A stretch of 29,288 nucleotides of DNA, taken from an uncultured Paracoccaceae bacterium. GTDB lineage: Bacteria; Pseudomonadota; Alphaproteobacteria; Rhodobacterales; Rhodobacteraceae. Below the pieces are notes generated by a model, which searched no databases, was not told the DNA's origin, and saw only the letters and a list, made by a program, of their open reading frames with translations. Below, piece by piece: positions 8,438 to 16,962 of the stretch (positions are counted from its first letter, which is position 1; each line of letters begins with the position of its first letter). A program made the translations under genes and the position numbers. The DNA lies in contig CALHST010000232.1 in assembly GCA_938038825.1 (NCBI GenBank), positions 1-29,288 on the forward strand, in the 5' to 3' direction.

Positions 8438-8450
8438 ATTCATCAAAAAG
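8431..8450. repeat. Perfect AT-rich inverted repeat upstream of the PAS gene
   Basis: CTTTTTGA (8431-8438) and TCAAAAAG (8443-8450) are exact reverse complements with a 4-base spacer. Their left arm is also the T-run of the terminator. They are about 50 bases before the start of the Aer-like gene, so an operator role is possible. Confidence 0.5.
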
Positions 8451-8500
8451 AAAGGAATCTACGTCACTTTTGCGCCGCGCTGTCTTTGCAAAGGTGACTT

Positions 8501-9742
8501 ATGGCCACAGACCCTTCTGGCGAGAATCCTCGTTTTGAACTGCAATCGGTTCTTTTTTCGCGCAGTGATGCGCGTGGCCTAATCACAGGTGCGAATGCCA
8601 GCTTTCAAAAGGTCAGTGGCTTTGATTGGGATACCTTGATTGGGTCACCACACAGTGTGTTGCGCCATCCAGACATGCCAAACGCTGTGTTTCAGGGCAT
8701 GTGGCAAAGACTTCGCGCAGGCCAGCCATTTGCGGGATATCTTCAGAACCAAGCACAAGATGGCGTGGCATACTGGGTTTTTGCCACGGTGGTTCCTGTG
8801 GCGGATGGTTATATGTCGCTCCAGATCATGCCGAAGAGTCGCATTTTGGACCGGGTCATGCCGATTTATGATCGCTTGCTCAGTCGGGAATCTGCAGAAG
8901 AAACAGCGCCTTATGATGGTGCCGCTGAATTTGAAACGGCAATTCAAGAGCTGGGGTTTGATGGTTCCCTTGCATTCATGAGCTTTGCCTTAAGAGAGGA
9001 ACTGGTGGCGCGCGATACACAGCCGCGGAGGGACGCGAACCCAGTATGGGATGCTTTATCTGACATTTTTCAGGACATCGAAGATCTGGAAAACCGGGCA
9101 CGGGACGTGAAAACCACGTTCCGCCATACCCACCAAATTCCATACAACATGCGCTTGCAGGCCAGTAAGTTAGAGGGCAGCGGTGGTCCGATTAGCGTGA
9201 TTTCAAGCAATTACCGTCAGATGACGCAATCTTTGGAACAGAGCATCGATCAATTCGATACAAATAGCTCCCTTGGGTCGAACATCGTACACACTGCGAT
9301 GGTCAACATCTGTGTTCATGATCTTTTGGCGGAATTTACGGGCGCACATGATACGCAGCAAGATCGTTTCTATGGTGACCAACAAGCCGAGATGAGTGCA
9401 TTGAGAACGTTGGCCGCCACTTGTCAGAACGACACGCTGCGCGATGTCCAAGCATTGTCAGATAATGTGCGCAGATTCGGCCAGCAGTGTCAGGATATGC
9501 GACGAATGATGTCCGGACTCGAATTGACGCGCATCATGTGCAAAATCGAACGCTCTAAGTACCAAGGAGACTTGGGTGGTCTTGATGAGATCGTGAAGCG
9601 TTTAGAAGTCGCCCAACAGTCATTGAATGCCAGCTTTGACGGGATCCTGATATCAGTTGGAAACATTGTAACGGGCGTAAATACCGTTGCGCGCCTGATG
9701 CCACCACAGCAAGACGACAAGCCTTCGGCAAACGCGGCCTGA
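8501..9742 (+). CDS. Soluble Aer-like PAS-domain protein with degenerate chemoreceptor-like tip
   Basis: The 413-residue product begins with an Aer-type PAS domain (about 12-112). In E. coli Aer this domain binds FAD and senses redox state. Visible signatures are ANASFQKVSG (31-40), RHPDMP (55-60) and the YW near 91-92. No transmembrane helix or HAMP domain is seen. After a linker, residues about 180-255 form a probable helical hairpin. Its bend (NMRLQASKLEGSGG and following) aligns without gaps to the MCP tip NATIEAARAGEAGRG, but with most CheA/CheW-contact residues changed. A second helical region runs to about 400. The start ATG has an AAAGGTGA ribosome site. I infer a cytoplasmic redox or oxygen sensor whose output may not be the standard chemotaxis array. 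No che genes are in the window. Confidence 0.82.
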   Translation: MATDPSGENPRFELQSVLFSRSDARGLITGANASFQKVSGFDWDTLIGSPHSVLRHPDMPNAVFQGMWQRLRAGQPFAGYLQNQAQDGVAYWVFATVVPVADGYMSLQIMPKSRILDRVMPIYDRLLSRESAEETAPYDGAAEFETAIQELGFDGSLAFMSFALREELVARDTQPRRDANPVWDALSDIFQDIEDLENRARDVKTTFRHTHQIPYNMRLQASKLEGSGGPISVISSNYRQMTQSLEQSIDQFDTNSSLGSNIVHTAMVNICVHDLLAEFTGAHDTQQDRFYGDQQAEMSALRTLAATCQNDTLRDVQALSDNVRRFGQQCQDMRRMMSGLELTRIMCKIERSKYQGDLGGLDEIVKRLEVAQQSLNASFDGILISVGNIVTGVNTVARLMPPQQDDKPSANAA

Positions 9743-9755
9743 TACCGATTATGAA

Positions 9756-9783
9756 ACGCCCGAATAGAAAACCAAACGGGCGT
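9756..9783. terminator. Bidirectional hairpin between convergent genes
   Basis: ACGCCCG (9756-9762) and CGGGCGT (9777-9783) form a perfect 7-base stem with a 14-base loop, between the stop of the PAS gene and the stop of the convergent YSC84 gene. Downstream tracts are only modestly T-rich (TTTCATAAT on the minus strand). Confidence 0.5.
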
Positions 9784-9813
9784 CCATATTAGTTTCGCGT
9801 TGTTTAATCCGTG

Positions 9814-10380
9814 TTACGGAATGATCCGCGTGTATTTCGTGCCTTCCAGGGTGGCACCAAGACGCAAGCCTGCACGGCCAAACACCGCCGCAATCACAGG
9901 GGACAACACTGTTGTTGTGTCTGCGTTCAGGCTGTCGCCTTGATCGGATATCACATATTCCAGATCGGCTCCCGCGGCCCAGCCGGGCGAGGTGCGGAAA
10001 TCGGTCAGCGCTTGTTCCGTCATAAAGAACAGCACATGTGCATGTTGCTGGGCCCCAATTTGCAGCCCACCCGATCCTTTGATCACAGAGTAATAATCAA
10101 CTGTTGTGTCGCCCACGCGTAACGCACCACGCCCAAATGCACCGCCAAGGCCAAACCCGGCTTCGGTCACCAAAGGCATCACCAACATGCCGTTGGCCTT
10201 TTGGGCAAGGGACACTGTGTTTGGATAAAGTCGATACATTTCGCTTAGGGTTGCGGTAACGCGCGCATCAATTGTTGCCGCGCCTTGCCCGCCTACGCCA
10301 TTTCCACATGCCGCCAGCGCAGTTGCTGATGCCAATGCAGACAGCGCGAAACCGCGCCGTGACAAATTTTTCTGTCTCAT
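9814..10380 (-). CDS. YSC84/SYLF-domain lipoprotein with Tat signal
   Basis: The SYLF (YSC84) domain binds lipids or membranes; in bacteria it occurs in small exported proteins of uncertain role. The 188-residue product starts with a twin-arginine signal (LSRRGFALSALA, residues 6-17) leading to a lipobox LAAC with the acylated cysteine at 25, so it is predicted to be a Tat-exported lipoprotein. The domain is recognised from GMLVMPLVTEAGFGLGGAFGRGAL and the following SGGLQIGAQ segment. ATG 10380 is preceded by AGGCGG. It has its own promoter-like site upstream (10434-10462) and lies 117 bases after hemB on the same strand. The family assignment is good; the cellular role is not known. Confidence 0.85.
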   Translation of the reverse strand: MRQKNLSRRGFALSALASATALAACGNGVGGQGAATIDARVTATLSEMYRLYPNTVSLAQKANGMLVMPLVTEAGFGLGGAFGRGALRVGDTTVDYYSVIKGSGGLQIGAQQHAHVLFFMTEQALTDFRTSPGWAAGADLEYVISDQGDSLNADTTTVLSPVIAAVFGRAGLRLGATLEGTKYTRIIP

Positions 10381-10433
10381 GAGACCGCCTGTATTTTGTT
10401 ATCGCTCAAGCCGGTTTTTCCGGTCTTATTGAC

Positions 10434-10462
10434 AGTATATTCGCTAAATCCGCATCTGTCAC
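10434..10462 (-). promoter_or_regulatory. Sigma70-type promoter of the YSC84-family gene
   Basis: On the minus strand, GTGACA (10457-10462) and TATACT (10434-10439) lie 17 bases apart, each one mismatch from consensus. The leader then holds a CCGG-AAAAA-CCGG hairpin (10411-10423) before the AGGCGG ribosome site. Confidence 0.6.
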
Positions 10463-10497
10463 GGTTTATCAGATCACATCTTTGCCTAAGCAAGCCG

Positions 10498-11514
10498 TTA
10501 TTGCGCGTGCCAGCGGTCTTTGCCCATCAAGCGCGCGGCGGCTGGGGCGAAATAGGTCAAGATACCGTCACATCCAGCACGTTTGAAACTCATCAAGCTT
10601 TCCATCATGACTTTGTCATGGTCCAGCCAACCGTTTTGCGCAGCGGCCTGCATCATCGCGTATTCGCCCGAGACTTGATAGGCAAAGGTCGGGGCACCAA
10701 ACGCGTCCTTGGCGCGGCGGCAGATATCGAGATAGGGCATTCCAGGTTTGACCATGATCATGTCCGCACCCTCTGCCAGATCGCGTTCAATCAACCGCAA
10801 CGCCTCGTCCGAATTCGCAGGATCCATTTGATACGTCTTTTTGTCGCCCGTCAAAGCACCCGAGGCCCCAACAGCATCGCGAAACGGTCCGTAAAACCCG
10901 CTGGCATATTTGGCTGAATAGCTCAGGATCGACACGTTGGAATGCCCTGCGGCTTCAAGCGCTGTTCGTATGGCGCCAATACGACCATCCATCATATCAG
11001 ACGGGCCAATGATGTCGGCACCAGCATCCGCTTGCGCCAGTGCCATTTTCACCAAGGCCGCAACAGTGCGGTCATTGACGATTTCGCCGTTTTCGACAAA
11101 TCCGTCATGCCCGTTGATGTTGTATGGATCCAAGGCCACGTCGGTCATGATGACCATATCTGGCAGCGCGTCTTTGATGGCGCGTGTGGCTTGATTGGAC
11201 AGGTTGTCTGGGCTCCAAGCCTCCGCGCAGTCTTCGGTGCGATCAGACTGTTCTGTATAGGGAAAGATGCACAGTGCCGGAATGCCCAGATCGGCAGCCT
11301 CGTGTGCTGCTTGCACGATCTTGTCTACGGATCGGCGCATGACACCGGGCATTGACGGCACAGGTTCTTCTATACCAGTGCCTTTGCGCACAAATACGGG
11401 CCATATCAAGTCACCGGAAGACAGATGAGATTGGCGCACCAATGCGCGCATACCGGGGCCAGTTCTGGTGCGGCGAAACCGTGTGGCAGGATAAGCGGCT
11501 TGGGTGGGACGCAT
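10498..11514 (-). CDS. hemB: Delta-aminolevulinic acid dehydratase (porphobilinogen synthase)
   Basis: HemB condenses two 5-aminolevulinate molecules to porphobilinogen, an early cytoplasmic step of heme, bacteriochlorophyll and cobalamin synthesis. The 338-residue product has both active-site lysines: Lys202 in SYSAKYAS and Lys256 in MVKPG. The metal loop reads DVALDPYNINGHDG, with aspartates in place of the zinc-binding cysteines, which marks the non-zinc (Mg-type) class usual in alphaproteobacteria. ATG 11514 is supported because homologues share the N-terminal RPTQAAYPATRFRR stretch. No strong ribosome site is visible before it. Its start lies against the opposite-strand gene. The YSC84 lipoprotein gene follows but has its own promoter-like site. 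Confidence 0.95.
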   Translation of the reverse strand: MRPTQAAYPATRFRRTRTGPGMRALVRQSHLSSGDLIWPVFVRKGTGIEEPVPSMPGVMRRSVDKIVQAAHEAADLGIPALCIFPYTEQSDRTEDCAEAWSPDNLSNQATRAIKDALPDMVIMTDVALDPYNINGHDGFVENGEIVNDRTVAALVKMALAQADAGADIIGPSDMMDGRIGAIRTALEAAGHSNVSILSYSAKYASGFYGPFRDAVGASGALTGDKKTYQMDPANSDEALRLIERDLAEGADMIMVKPGMPYLDICRRAKDAFGAPTFAYQVSGEYAMMQAAAQNGWLDHDKVMMESLMSFKRAGCDGILTYFAPAAARLMGKDRWHAQ

Positions 11515-11647
11515 GAAGAATACTCTGTCTAGGGGGCTTTACAGTTTCTTTGCTGCCACGGTTTTGGTTTCGGCTCAAGTCAAAGGCTACCAATTGTTCA
11601 CAGACGCGGTTAAGGGAACGGTACTCACATATCGCGGATTCCCCAGT

Positions 11648-12169
11648 TTGGACCTTCATCTTACAATTTTTGAACTGATCGATATGCGGTCATTCTCGAA
11701 TCTTTGGTTCTGGATTGCGCTGGCCGTTTTGTGGTCAACGTCGAGTCATTGGGTTCTGGGTGTTCCCTATGACATGATCGTGCGTGCCAAACGCCATGGT
11801 GGGCAGGCAGAAGTCGACCTTGAGGACATTGTGCGGGTGAACGTCAATCGCATGTTGTACATCGCGCAAGTGTCCGGTCTTTGGATCTTGGCCTTTGGGT
11901 GTTTTGTGCTGACAGGATTGTCCGTGCTGGGATTTTTCTATGATGTCGAGATCGCACAGGCGCTGTTTTTGCTGGGATTGCCAATGGCGATTCTCGGTGT
12001 GTTGAGCCTGTCGACGGCCAGAAAAATCGAAGAACAGCAATTGCGCGGTGATGCGTTGCGTGCCCGCATGAACCGACATCGCCTTTACACACAATTGCTT
12101 GGCATCGTATCCATTTTCGTCACCGCAATGTGGGGTATGTTCCAGAACCAGACCGTTGGTGTTCTGTAG
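11648..12169 (+). CDS. Small membrane protein, family often labelled 'component of SufBCD complex'
   Basis: I recognise this as a Rhodobacteraceae family usually carrying that vague label. Its real function is unknown to me and no link to Fe-S assembly is visible here. From TTG 11648 the product is 173 residues: IFELIDMRSFSNLWFW, a first helix (about 18-36), a cytoplasmic loop (MIVRAKRHGGQAEVDLEDIVRV), two helices (about 75-122) and a final helix near the C-terminus. TTG is chosen from memory of the family, whose members begin just before this FELIDMRSFSNLW segment. An in-frame ATG at 11513, with GGGTGGGA before it, would add 45 residues, but that ATG overlaps the hemB start codon on the other strand and the added segment does not resemble the family. 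The gene precedes mfd by 45 bases. Confidence 0.7.
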   Translation: MDLHLTIFELIDMRSFSNLWFWIALAVLWSTSSHWVLGVPYDMIVRAKRHGGQAEVDLEDIVRVNVNRMLYIAQVSGLWILAFGCFVLTGLSVLGFFYDVEIAQALFLLGLPMAILGVLSLSTARKIEEQQLRGDALRARMNRHRLYTQLLGIVSIFVTAMWGMFQNQTVGVL

Positions 12170-12214
12170 CCCATTGACTTCCCCGCTGGCTGCGTCAGAT
12201 AGGGCGTTCTGCTG

Positions 12215-15200
12215 ATGTCTGATCTTAAACACATAACTGTCTCGGGTGCCCCGGAAGGGTTCGATGCCCAATTGGTTCTGCGCGAAGCCGCGAAGGGCCC
12301 GGTGTGTCATGTCGCGCGCGATGACAAGCGACTGGCTGCGATGCAGGCCGCCTTGCGGTTTTTTGCACCCGACATGCCCGTATTGGTGTTTCCCGGTTGG
12401 GATTGCCTACCCTATGACCGGGTGTCGCCAAATGCAGATATTTGTGCCCAGCGTATGGCAACCTTGGCGGCGCTGGTTCATGGCATGCCAGAACGGTTTG
12501 TTCTGCTGACATCGCTGAATGCAGCGACGCAACGGCTTCCGCAGCGGGATTTGCTCCGCGAGGCGGCCTTTTCTGCGCATGTGGGATCACGGATCGACGA
12601 AGAGGCATTGCGCGGATTTTTGGTTCGCATGGGCTTTACCCAAGCGCCAACAGTGATGGAACCAGGCGATTATGCGATCCGGGGTGGGATCATTGATATT
12701 TACCCGCCCGGTGATCTGGGGCCGGTCCGGTTGGATCTGTTTGGGGATGTGCTGGATGGGGCGCGCCGGTTTGATCCCGGGACGCAACGCACCACGGAAA
12801 AGCTGGACGTTGTGGAACTGGCCCCTGTGTCCGAGGTGATCTTGGACGAGGCTGCCATTACGCGGTTCCGCCAGAATTATCGGATCGAATTTGGTGCTGC
12901 TGGGTCAGATGACCCGCTATACGAAGCCATCAGCGCAGGGCGTAAACATCAAGGGGCCGAACATTGGTTGGCCTTGTTCCATGACGGTTTGGAAACCTTG
13001 TTTGATTATCTGCCCGGAGCCACCATCACACAAGATGACCATCTGGATGCCGCGCGCATTGCGCGATGGGACAGTGTCGAAGATCAATATGAAACCCGTC
13101 GGCTTGCGATGAACCAAAAGGGCGCGATGGACACGGTTTACAAACCTGCGCCGCCGGATGGGCTCTATTTAGATGACGCGGCTTGGGCCACGGCCATGGA
13201 CGGGCGGCGCACGGTGCGCTTTGCGGCTTTGGCGCAACCAACGGGGCCGGGTGTGACAGATGCGGGCGGGCGGATTGGCCGCAATTTTGCGCCTGAACGG
13301 CAGATGGAAAACATCAGCCTGTTTGGTTCTTTGGCGTCGCATATCAAAACCAAGCTGGAATTCGGGCCTGTTGTGGTTGCGTCTTATTCCGAAGGTGCGC
13401 GCGAGCGATTGACCGGCTTGATCGAAGATGAAGGTCTGGCGCAAGTCATCCCAATTTCCGATGGCACGCGCATCGGAAAATCTGGACTTCATTTGGCTGT
13501 TTGGCCGCTTGAACATGGGTTCGAAACGTCAGACTTGGTGGTTATCTCGGAACAGGACGTTCTGGGGGATCGCCTGATCCGCCAAACCAAAAAGAAACGC
13601 CGCGCTGAAAATTTCCTGACCGAAACGCAATCCTTGTCACCCGGAGATTTGGTAGTGCATGTGGATCACGGCATCGGTCGCTTTCAGGGGCTGGAAGTTG
13701 TGACCGCAGCTGGGGCAGCGCATGAATGTTTGCTGTTGGAATATGCCGAACGCTCAAAGCTGTATCTGCCTGTCGAAAACATCGAACTGCTCAGCCGTTA
13801 TGGCCATGACGAAGGTTTGCTTGATCGACTTGGTGGTGGTGCGTGGCAGGCCAAGAAAGCCAAGCTGAAAGAGCGCATTCGCGAGATGGCGGATCGGTTG
13901 ATCCGGGTTGCTGCGGAACGCGCCTTGCGCAAAGCCCCGATCCTGGAGCCGCCTCCGGGGATGTGGGATGCGTTTTCCGCACGCTTCCCATACGAGGAAA
14001 CCGATGATCAGTTGCGCGCCATTGGTGACGTCATGGACGACATCACCAGCGGACAGCCCATGGATCGACTTGTCTGCGGTGATGTCGGGTTCGGTAAAAC
14101 CGAAGTGGCCATGCGTGCGGCCTTTGTGGCGGCCATGTCCGGGGTGCAAGTGGCTGTGATCGCGCCGACCACGTTGTTGGCCCGCCAACACGCAAAAAGT
14201 TTCCAAGAACGGTTCCGGGGCTTTCCCATCCATGTGCGGCAATTGTCGCGGTTTGTGAGTGCCAAAGAGTCTGCTGAGACCAAAAAGGGCATGGCCTCGG
14301 GCACGGTAGACATTGTCATCGGCACACATGCGCTGCTGGCGAAGAATGTGAGCTTTTTGAACCTCGGTTTGCTGATCGTGGACGAAGAACAGCATTTCGG
14401 CGTGTCGCACAAAGAACGACTTAAGGCGTTGCGCTCAGACATCCATGTATTGACCCTGACCGCCACGCCCATTCCGCGCACGCTGCAACTGTCATTGTCT
14501 GGCGTTCTGGACTTGTCGATCATTGGCACACCACCGGTCGATCGTTTGGCGATCCGCACCTATGTCAGCGAGTTTGACGCAGTTACGATCCGCGAGGCGT
14601 TGCTGCGGGAACATTATCGCGGCGGGCAAAGCTTCTATGTGGTGCCGCGCATCAGTGATCTGCCCGAGATCGAAGCCTTTCTAAAAGCGCAATTGCCCGA
14701 ACTTCGCTATATGGTGGCGCATGGTCAGATGGCCGCGGGAGAGCTGGATGATCGCATGAACGCGTTTTACGACGGCAAGTATGACGTGTTGCTGGCGACA
14801 ACGATTGTTGAATCGGGACTGGATATTCCAACGGCCAATACCATGGTTGTGCATCGTGCTGACATGTTTGGCCTTGCGCAGCTTTACCAAATTCGCGGCC
14901 GGGTCGGGCGATCCAAAACGCGGGCCTATGCCTACCTGACAACAAAGCCACGCGGTAAGCTGACCGTAACAGCCGAAAAACGCCTGCGTGTGTTGGGATC
15001 GTTAGATACATTGGGGGCTGGCTTTACCTTGGCCAGTCAGGATTTGGATATTCGCGGGGCCGGGAATCTGCTGGGCGAAGAACAATCCGGTCAGATGCGC
15101 GATGTTGGTTTTGAGCTGTATCAGTCGATGCTGGAAGAGGCGATTGCCAAGATCAAAGCGGGTGAGATGGAAGGTCTTGCCGAAGCGGACGACCAATGGG

Positions 15201-15670
15201 CCCCACAAATCAATTTGGGTGTACCGGTTTTGATCCCAGAAGCCTATGTGCCGGATCTGGACGTGCGGCTTGGCCTTTATCGGCGCCTCAGCGGCTTGTC
15301 GACAAAAGTCGAGCTGGAAGGCTTTGCTGCGGAACTTATTGACCGGTTTGGAACCTTGCCGCGTGAAGTGAACACATTGATGTTGGTGGTCCGCATCAAA
15401 GCTATGTGCCGTCGCGCTGGCATCGCCAAGCTGGACGGTGGGCCCAAAGGCGCGACCATTCAATTTCACAAAGACAAGTTTGCGTCACCTCAAGGGTTGG
15501 TCGAATTCATTGGTGATCAACGTGGTTTGGCCAAAGTAAAAGACAACAAGATTGTTGTGCGACGCGACTGGAAGAAAGACAGCGATAAGATCAAAGGGGC
15601 CTTTGCGATTGCGCGTGACTTGGCAGAAAAAGTCATTGCCGAGAAAAAGCGCAAGAAAGCAAAAGCCTAA
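12215..15670 (+). CDS. mfd: Transcription-repair coupling factor Mfd
   Basis: Mfd is a DNA translocase that removes RNA polymerase stalled at lesions and recruits UvrA for nucleotide-excision repair. The 1151-residue product has the full family length. The N-terminal UvrB-like module contains FPGWDCLPYDRVSPN. The RNA-polymerase-interacting domain begins at LSPGDLVVHVDHGIGRF (about 470). Helicase motifs follow: Walker A GDVGFGKTE (about 622), DEEQHFG (about 722) and TATPIPRT. The TRG/helicase C part has RGRVGRS, and the C-terminal D7 domain starts near ALYMP-like LGVPVLIPEAYVPD. ATG 12215 has AGGGCG eight bases upstream. A TTGACT (12174-12179) in the short upstream gap could be a -35, but the -10 is poor. 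Its stop overlaps that of the convergent exporter in CTAA. Confidence 0.97.
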   Translation: MSDLKHITVSGAPEGFDAQLVLREAAKGPVCHVARDDKRLAAMQAALRFFAPDMPVLVFPGWDCLPYDRVSPNADICAQRMATLAALVHGMPERFVLLTSLNAATQRLPQRDLLREAAFSAHVGSRIDEEALRGFLVRMGFTQAPTVMEPGDYAIRGGIIDIYPPGDLGPVRLDLFGDVLDGARRFDPGTQRTTEKLDVVELAPVSEVILDEAAITRFRQNYRIEFGAAGSDDPLYEAISAGRKHQGAEHWLALFHDGLETLFDYLPGATITQDDHLDAARIARWDSVEDQYETRRLAMNQKGAMDTVYKPAPPDGLYLDDAAWATAMDGRRTVRFAALAQPTGPGVTDAGGRIGRNFAPERQMENISLFGSLASHIKTKLEFGPVVVASYSEGARERLTGLIEDEGLAQVIPISDGTRIGKSGLHLAVWPLEHGFETSDLVVISEQDVLGDRLIRQTKKKRRAENFLTETQSLSPGDLVVHVDHGIGRFQGLEVVTAAGAAHECLLLEYAERSKLYLPVENIELLSRYGHDEGLLDRLGGGAWQAKKAKLKERIREMADRLIRVAAERALRKAPILEPPPGMWDAFSARFPYEETDDQLRAIGDVMDDITSGQPMDRLVCGDVGFGKTEVAMRAAFVAAMSGVQVAVIAPTTLLARQHAKSFQERFRGFPIHVRQLSRFVSAKESAETKKGMASGTVDIVIGTHALLAKNVSFLNLGLLIVDEEQHFGVSHKERLKALRSDIHVLTLTATPIPRTLQLSLSGVLDLSIIGTPPVDRLAIRTYVSEFDAVTIREALLREHYRGGQSFYVVPRISDLPEIEAFLKAQLPELRYMVAHGQMAAGELDDRMNAFYDGKYDVLLATTIVESGLDIPTANTMVVHRADMFGLAQLYQIRGRVGRSKTRAYAYLTTKPRGKLTVTAEKRLRVLGSLDTLGAGFTLASQDLDIRGAGNLLGEEQSGQMRDVGFELYQSMLEEAIAKIKAGEMEGLAEADDQWAPQINLGVPVLIPEAYVPDLDVRLGLYRRLSGLSTKVELEGFAAELIDRFGTLPREVNTLMLVVRIKAMCRRAGIAKLDGGPKGATIQFHKDKFASPQGLVEFIGDQRGLAKVKDNKIVVRRDWKKDSDKIKGAFAIARDLAEKVIAEKKRKKAKA

Positions 15671-16884
15671 GCGTTCCGGCCAAGCCGATTTTCCAAGATA
15701 TTCATGCGCCACATCAGCATCAAGCCGATGGCGGCAAGGAGACAACATGTAACCACCAGCGGGATCGGGGTGCCGTCAAATCGGCTCCCGACAAGGGTCG
15801 CAATGCCTGCGGCTGCAAACGTGGACACCGCGCCCGTGACAGACGCTGTGAACCCGGCTATGTGGCCCATTGGTTCCAGCGCAATACTATTCAGATTGCC
15901 GACACTCAGACCAGTCAAGAAAATGAGCATGAATTGCCAGAAAACAAACGCCGGAAAGGCATATTGTGGGGCAAGTCTGAACACCAACAGCGCAGTCGCG
16001 GCGCAAAACACTTGTCCGGCCATAGCAAGTGTCACAAGTCGGCGCATCCCAAAACGGACCACCAAAAACGCGTTCAATAAACTGGTCGAGAACGCTGAGA
16101 CGGCTGCGATTCCGCCAAACCAATAGGCGAAGTACACAGCGCGCCCAAAACTTTGGTCATAGATGGGCTGCACCATTGAAATCAAAGAGAAGATCAGCGC
16201 AAAGGCGACACATTGCACGCCAATGGTCAAACGCACAGTCGGGTTCTGCAAAACCTCGGTTGTCGATGCGATGATATTGGACACACTCAACGGAACGCGC
16301 TTCGCTTGGGGCAGGGATTCTGGCAATCGCAATCCAACCCAAAGTATTGTGATGACGGAAAACAGGACAAATGACAGCAAAATAGAACGCCATCCAAAAG
16401 CCATTTGCAAAAGGTCACCCATAGCGGGCGCAAATGTCGGGACAAGCGTGAACAAGATCATCGCAAAGGACACAATCTGCGCCATTTGGCGGCCCTGATA
16501 CAGGTCGCGGACGACGGCCAAAGACACCACGCGCGGGGCAGATGCGGCAAACCCTTGCACCACGCGCGCTGCCAGAATGACAGTATAGTCATGACTTTGC
16601 CACGCGACCAAACCCGATGCGATATACAGGATCCCACCCGCGTACAGGGTGTTTTTGCGCCCAATCGCGTCTGAAATGGGCCCCGCAATCAGCGTTCCAA
16701 AGGCCAGGCCCGCCATAAAAAAGGTGATCATCAGATAGGCTTTGCCAGGTACGCCTAATTCCGCTTCGATTTGCGGGAATGCTGCCAGCATACTGTCAAC
16801 GGAAAATGCAATTGTCGCAAACATCATGGCAATCATTGCCACGAATTCGGTGCGTCCAATTACGCGTTCACTTGTTGTCTTCAT
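15667..16884 (-). CDS. Bcr/CflA-type MFS drug efflux transporter
   Basis: This is a proton-coupled inner-membrane exporter of the drug:H+ antiporter (12-helix) group. The product is 405 residues from ATG 16884 (MKTTSERVIGRTEF). Hydrophobic helices run through the chain. The MFS motif A variant GPISDAIGRKNTLY follows helix 2 and AARVVQGFAASAPRV marks helix 4. IGRTEFVAMIAMMFATIAFSVDSML is typical of roseobacter Bcr/CflA proteins. A GTG at 16899 would add five residues; ATG is preferred by family alignment. The substrate cannot be deduced. Its TAG stop shares three bases with the mfd TAA. The tagD-like gene lies 78 bases upstream on the same strand, with a hairpin between. Confidence 0.88.
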   Translation of the reverse strand: MKTTSERVIGRTEFVAMIAMMFATIAFSVDSMLAAFPQIEAELGVPGKAYLMITFFMAGLAFGTLIAGPISDAIGRKNTLYAGGILYIASGLVAWQSHDYTVILAARVVQGFAASAPRVVSLAVVRDLYQGRQMAQIVSFAMILFTLVPTFAPAMGDLLQMAFGWRSILLSFVLFSVITILWVGLRLPESLPQAKRVPLSVSNIIASTTEVLQNPTVRLTIGVQCVAFALIFSLISMVQPIYDQSFGRAVYFAYWFGGIAAVSAFSTSLLNAFLVVRFGMRRLVTLAMAGQVFCAATALLVFRLAPQYAFPAFVFWQFMLIFLTGLSVGNLNSIALEPMGHIAGFTASVTGAVSTFAAAGIATLVGSRFDGTPIPLVVTCCLLAAIGLMLMWRMNILENRLGRNA

Positions 16885-16890
16885 AAAATA

Positions 16891-16912
16891 TAGCCACACT
16901 TGCGTCTGGCTA
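16891..16912 (-). terminator. Hairpin just upstream of the MFS exporter start
   Basis: TAGCCA and TGGCTA (16907-16912 and 16891-16896) form a perfect 6-base stem with a 10-base loop. On the minus strand TATATTTT follows and then the exporter ATG. It could be a weak terminator after the tagD-like gene or an attenuator of the exporter. Confidence 0.35.
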
Positions 16913-16962
16913 CGTTAACCTGAAGTTGTAGGAAGGCAATGCCCAATCGACGCACAATCGCG

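Noticed and set aside
13754..14410. Long minus-strand open frame inside mfd
   Set aside because: It is a shadow of the mfd coding frame, with no independent motif.
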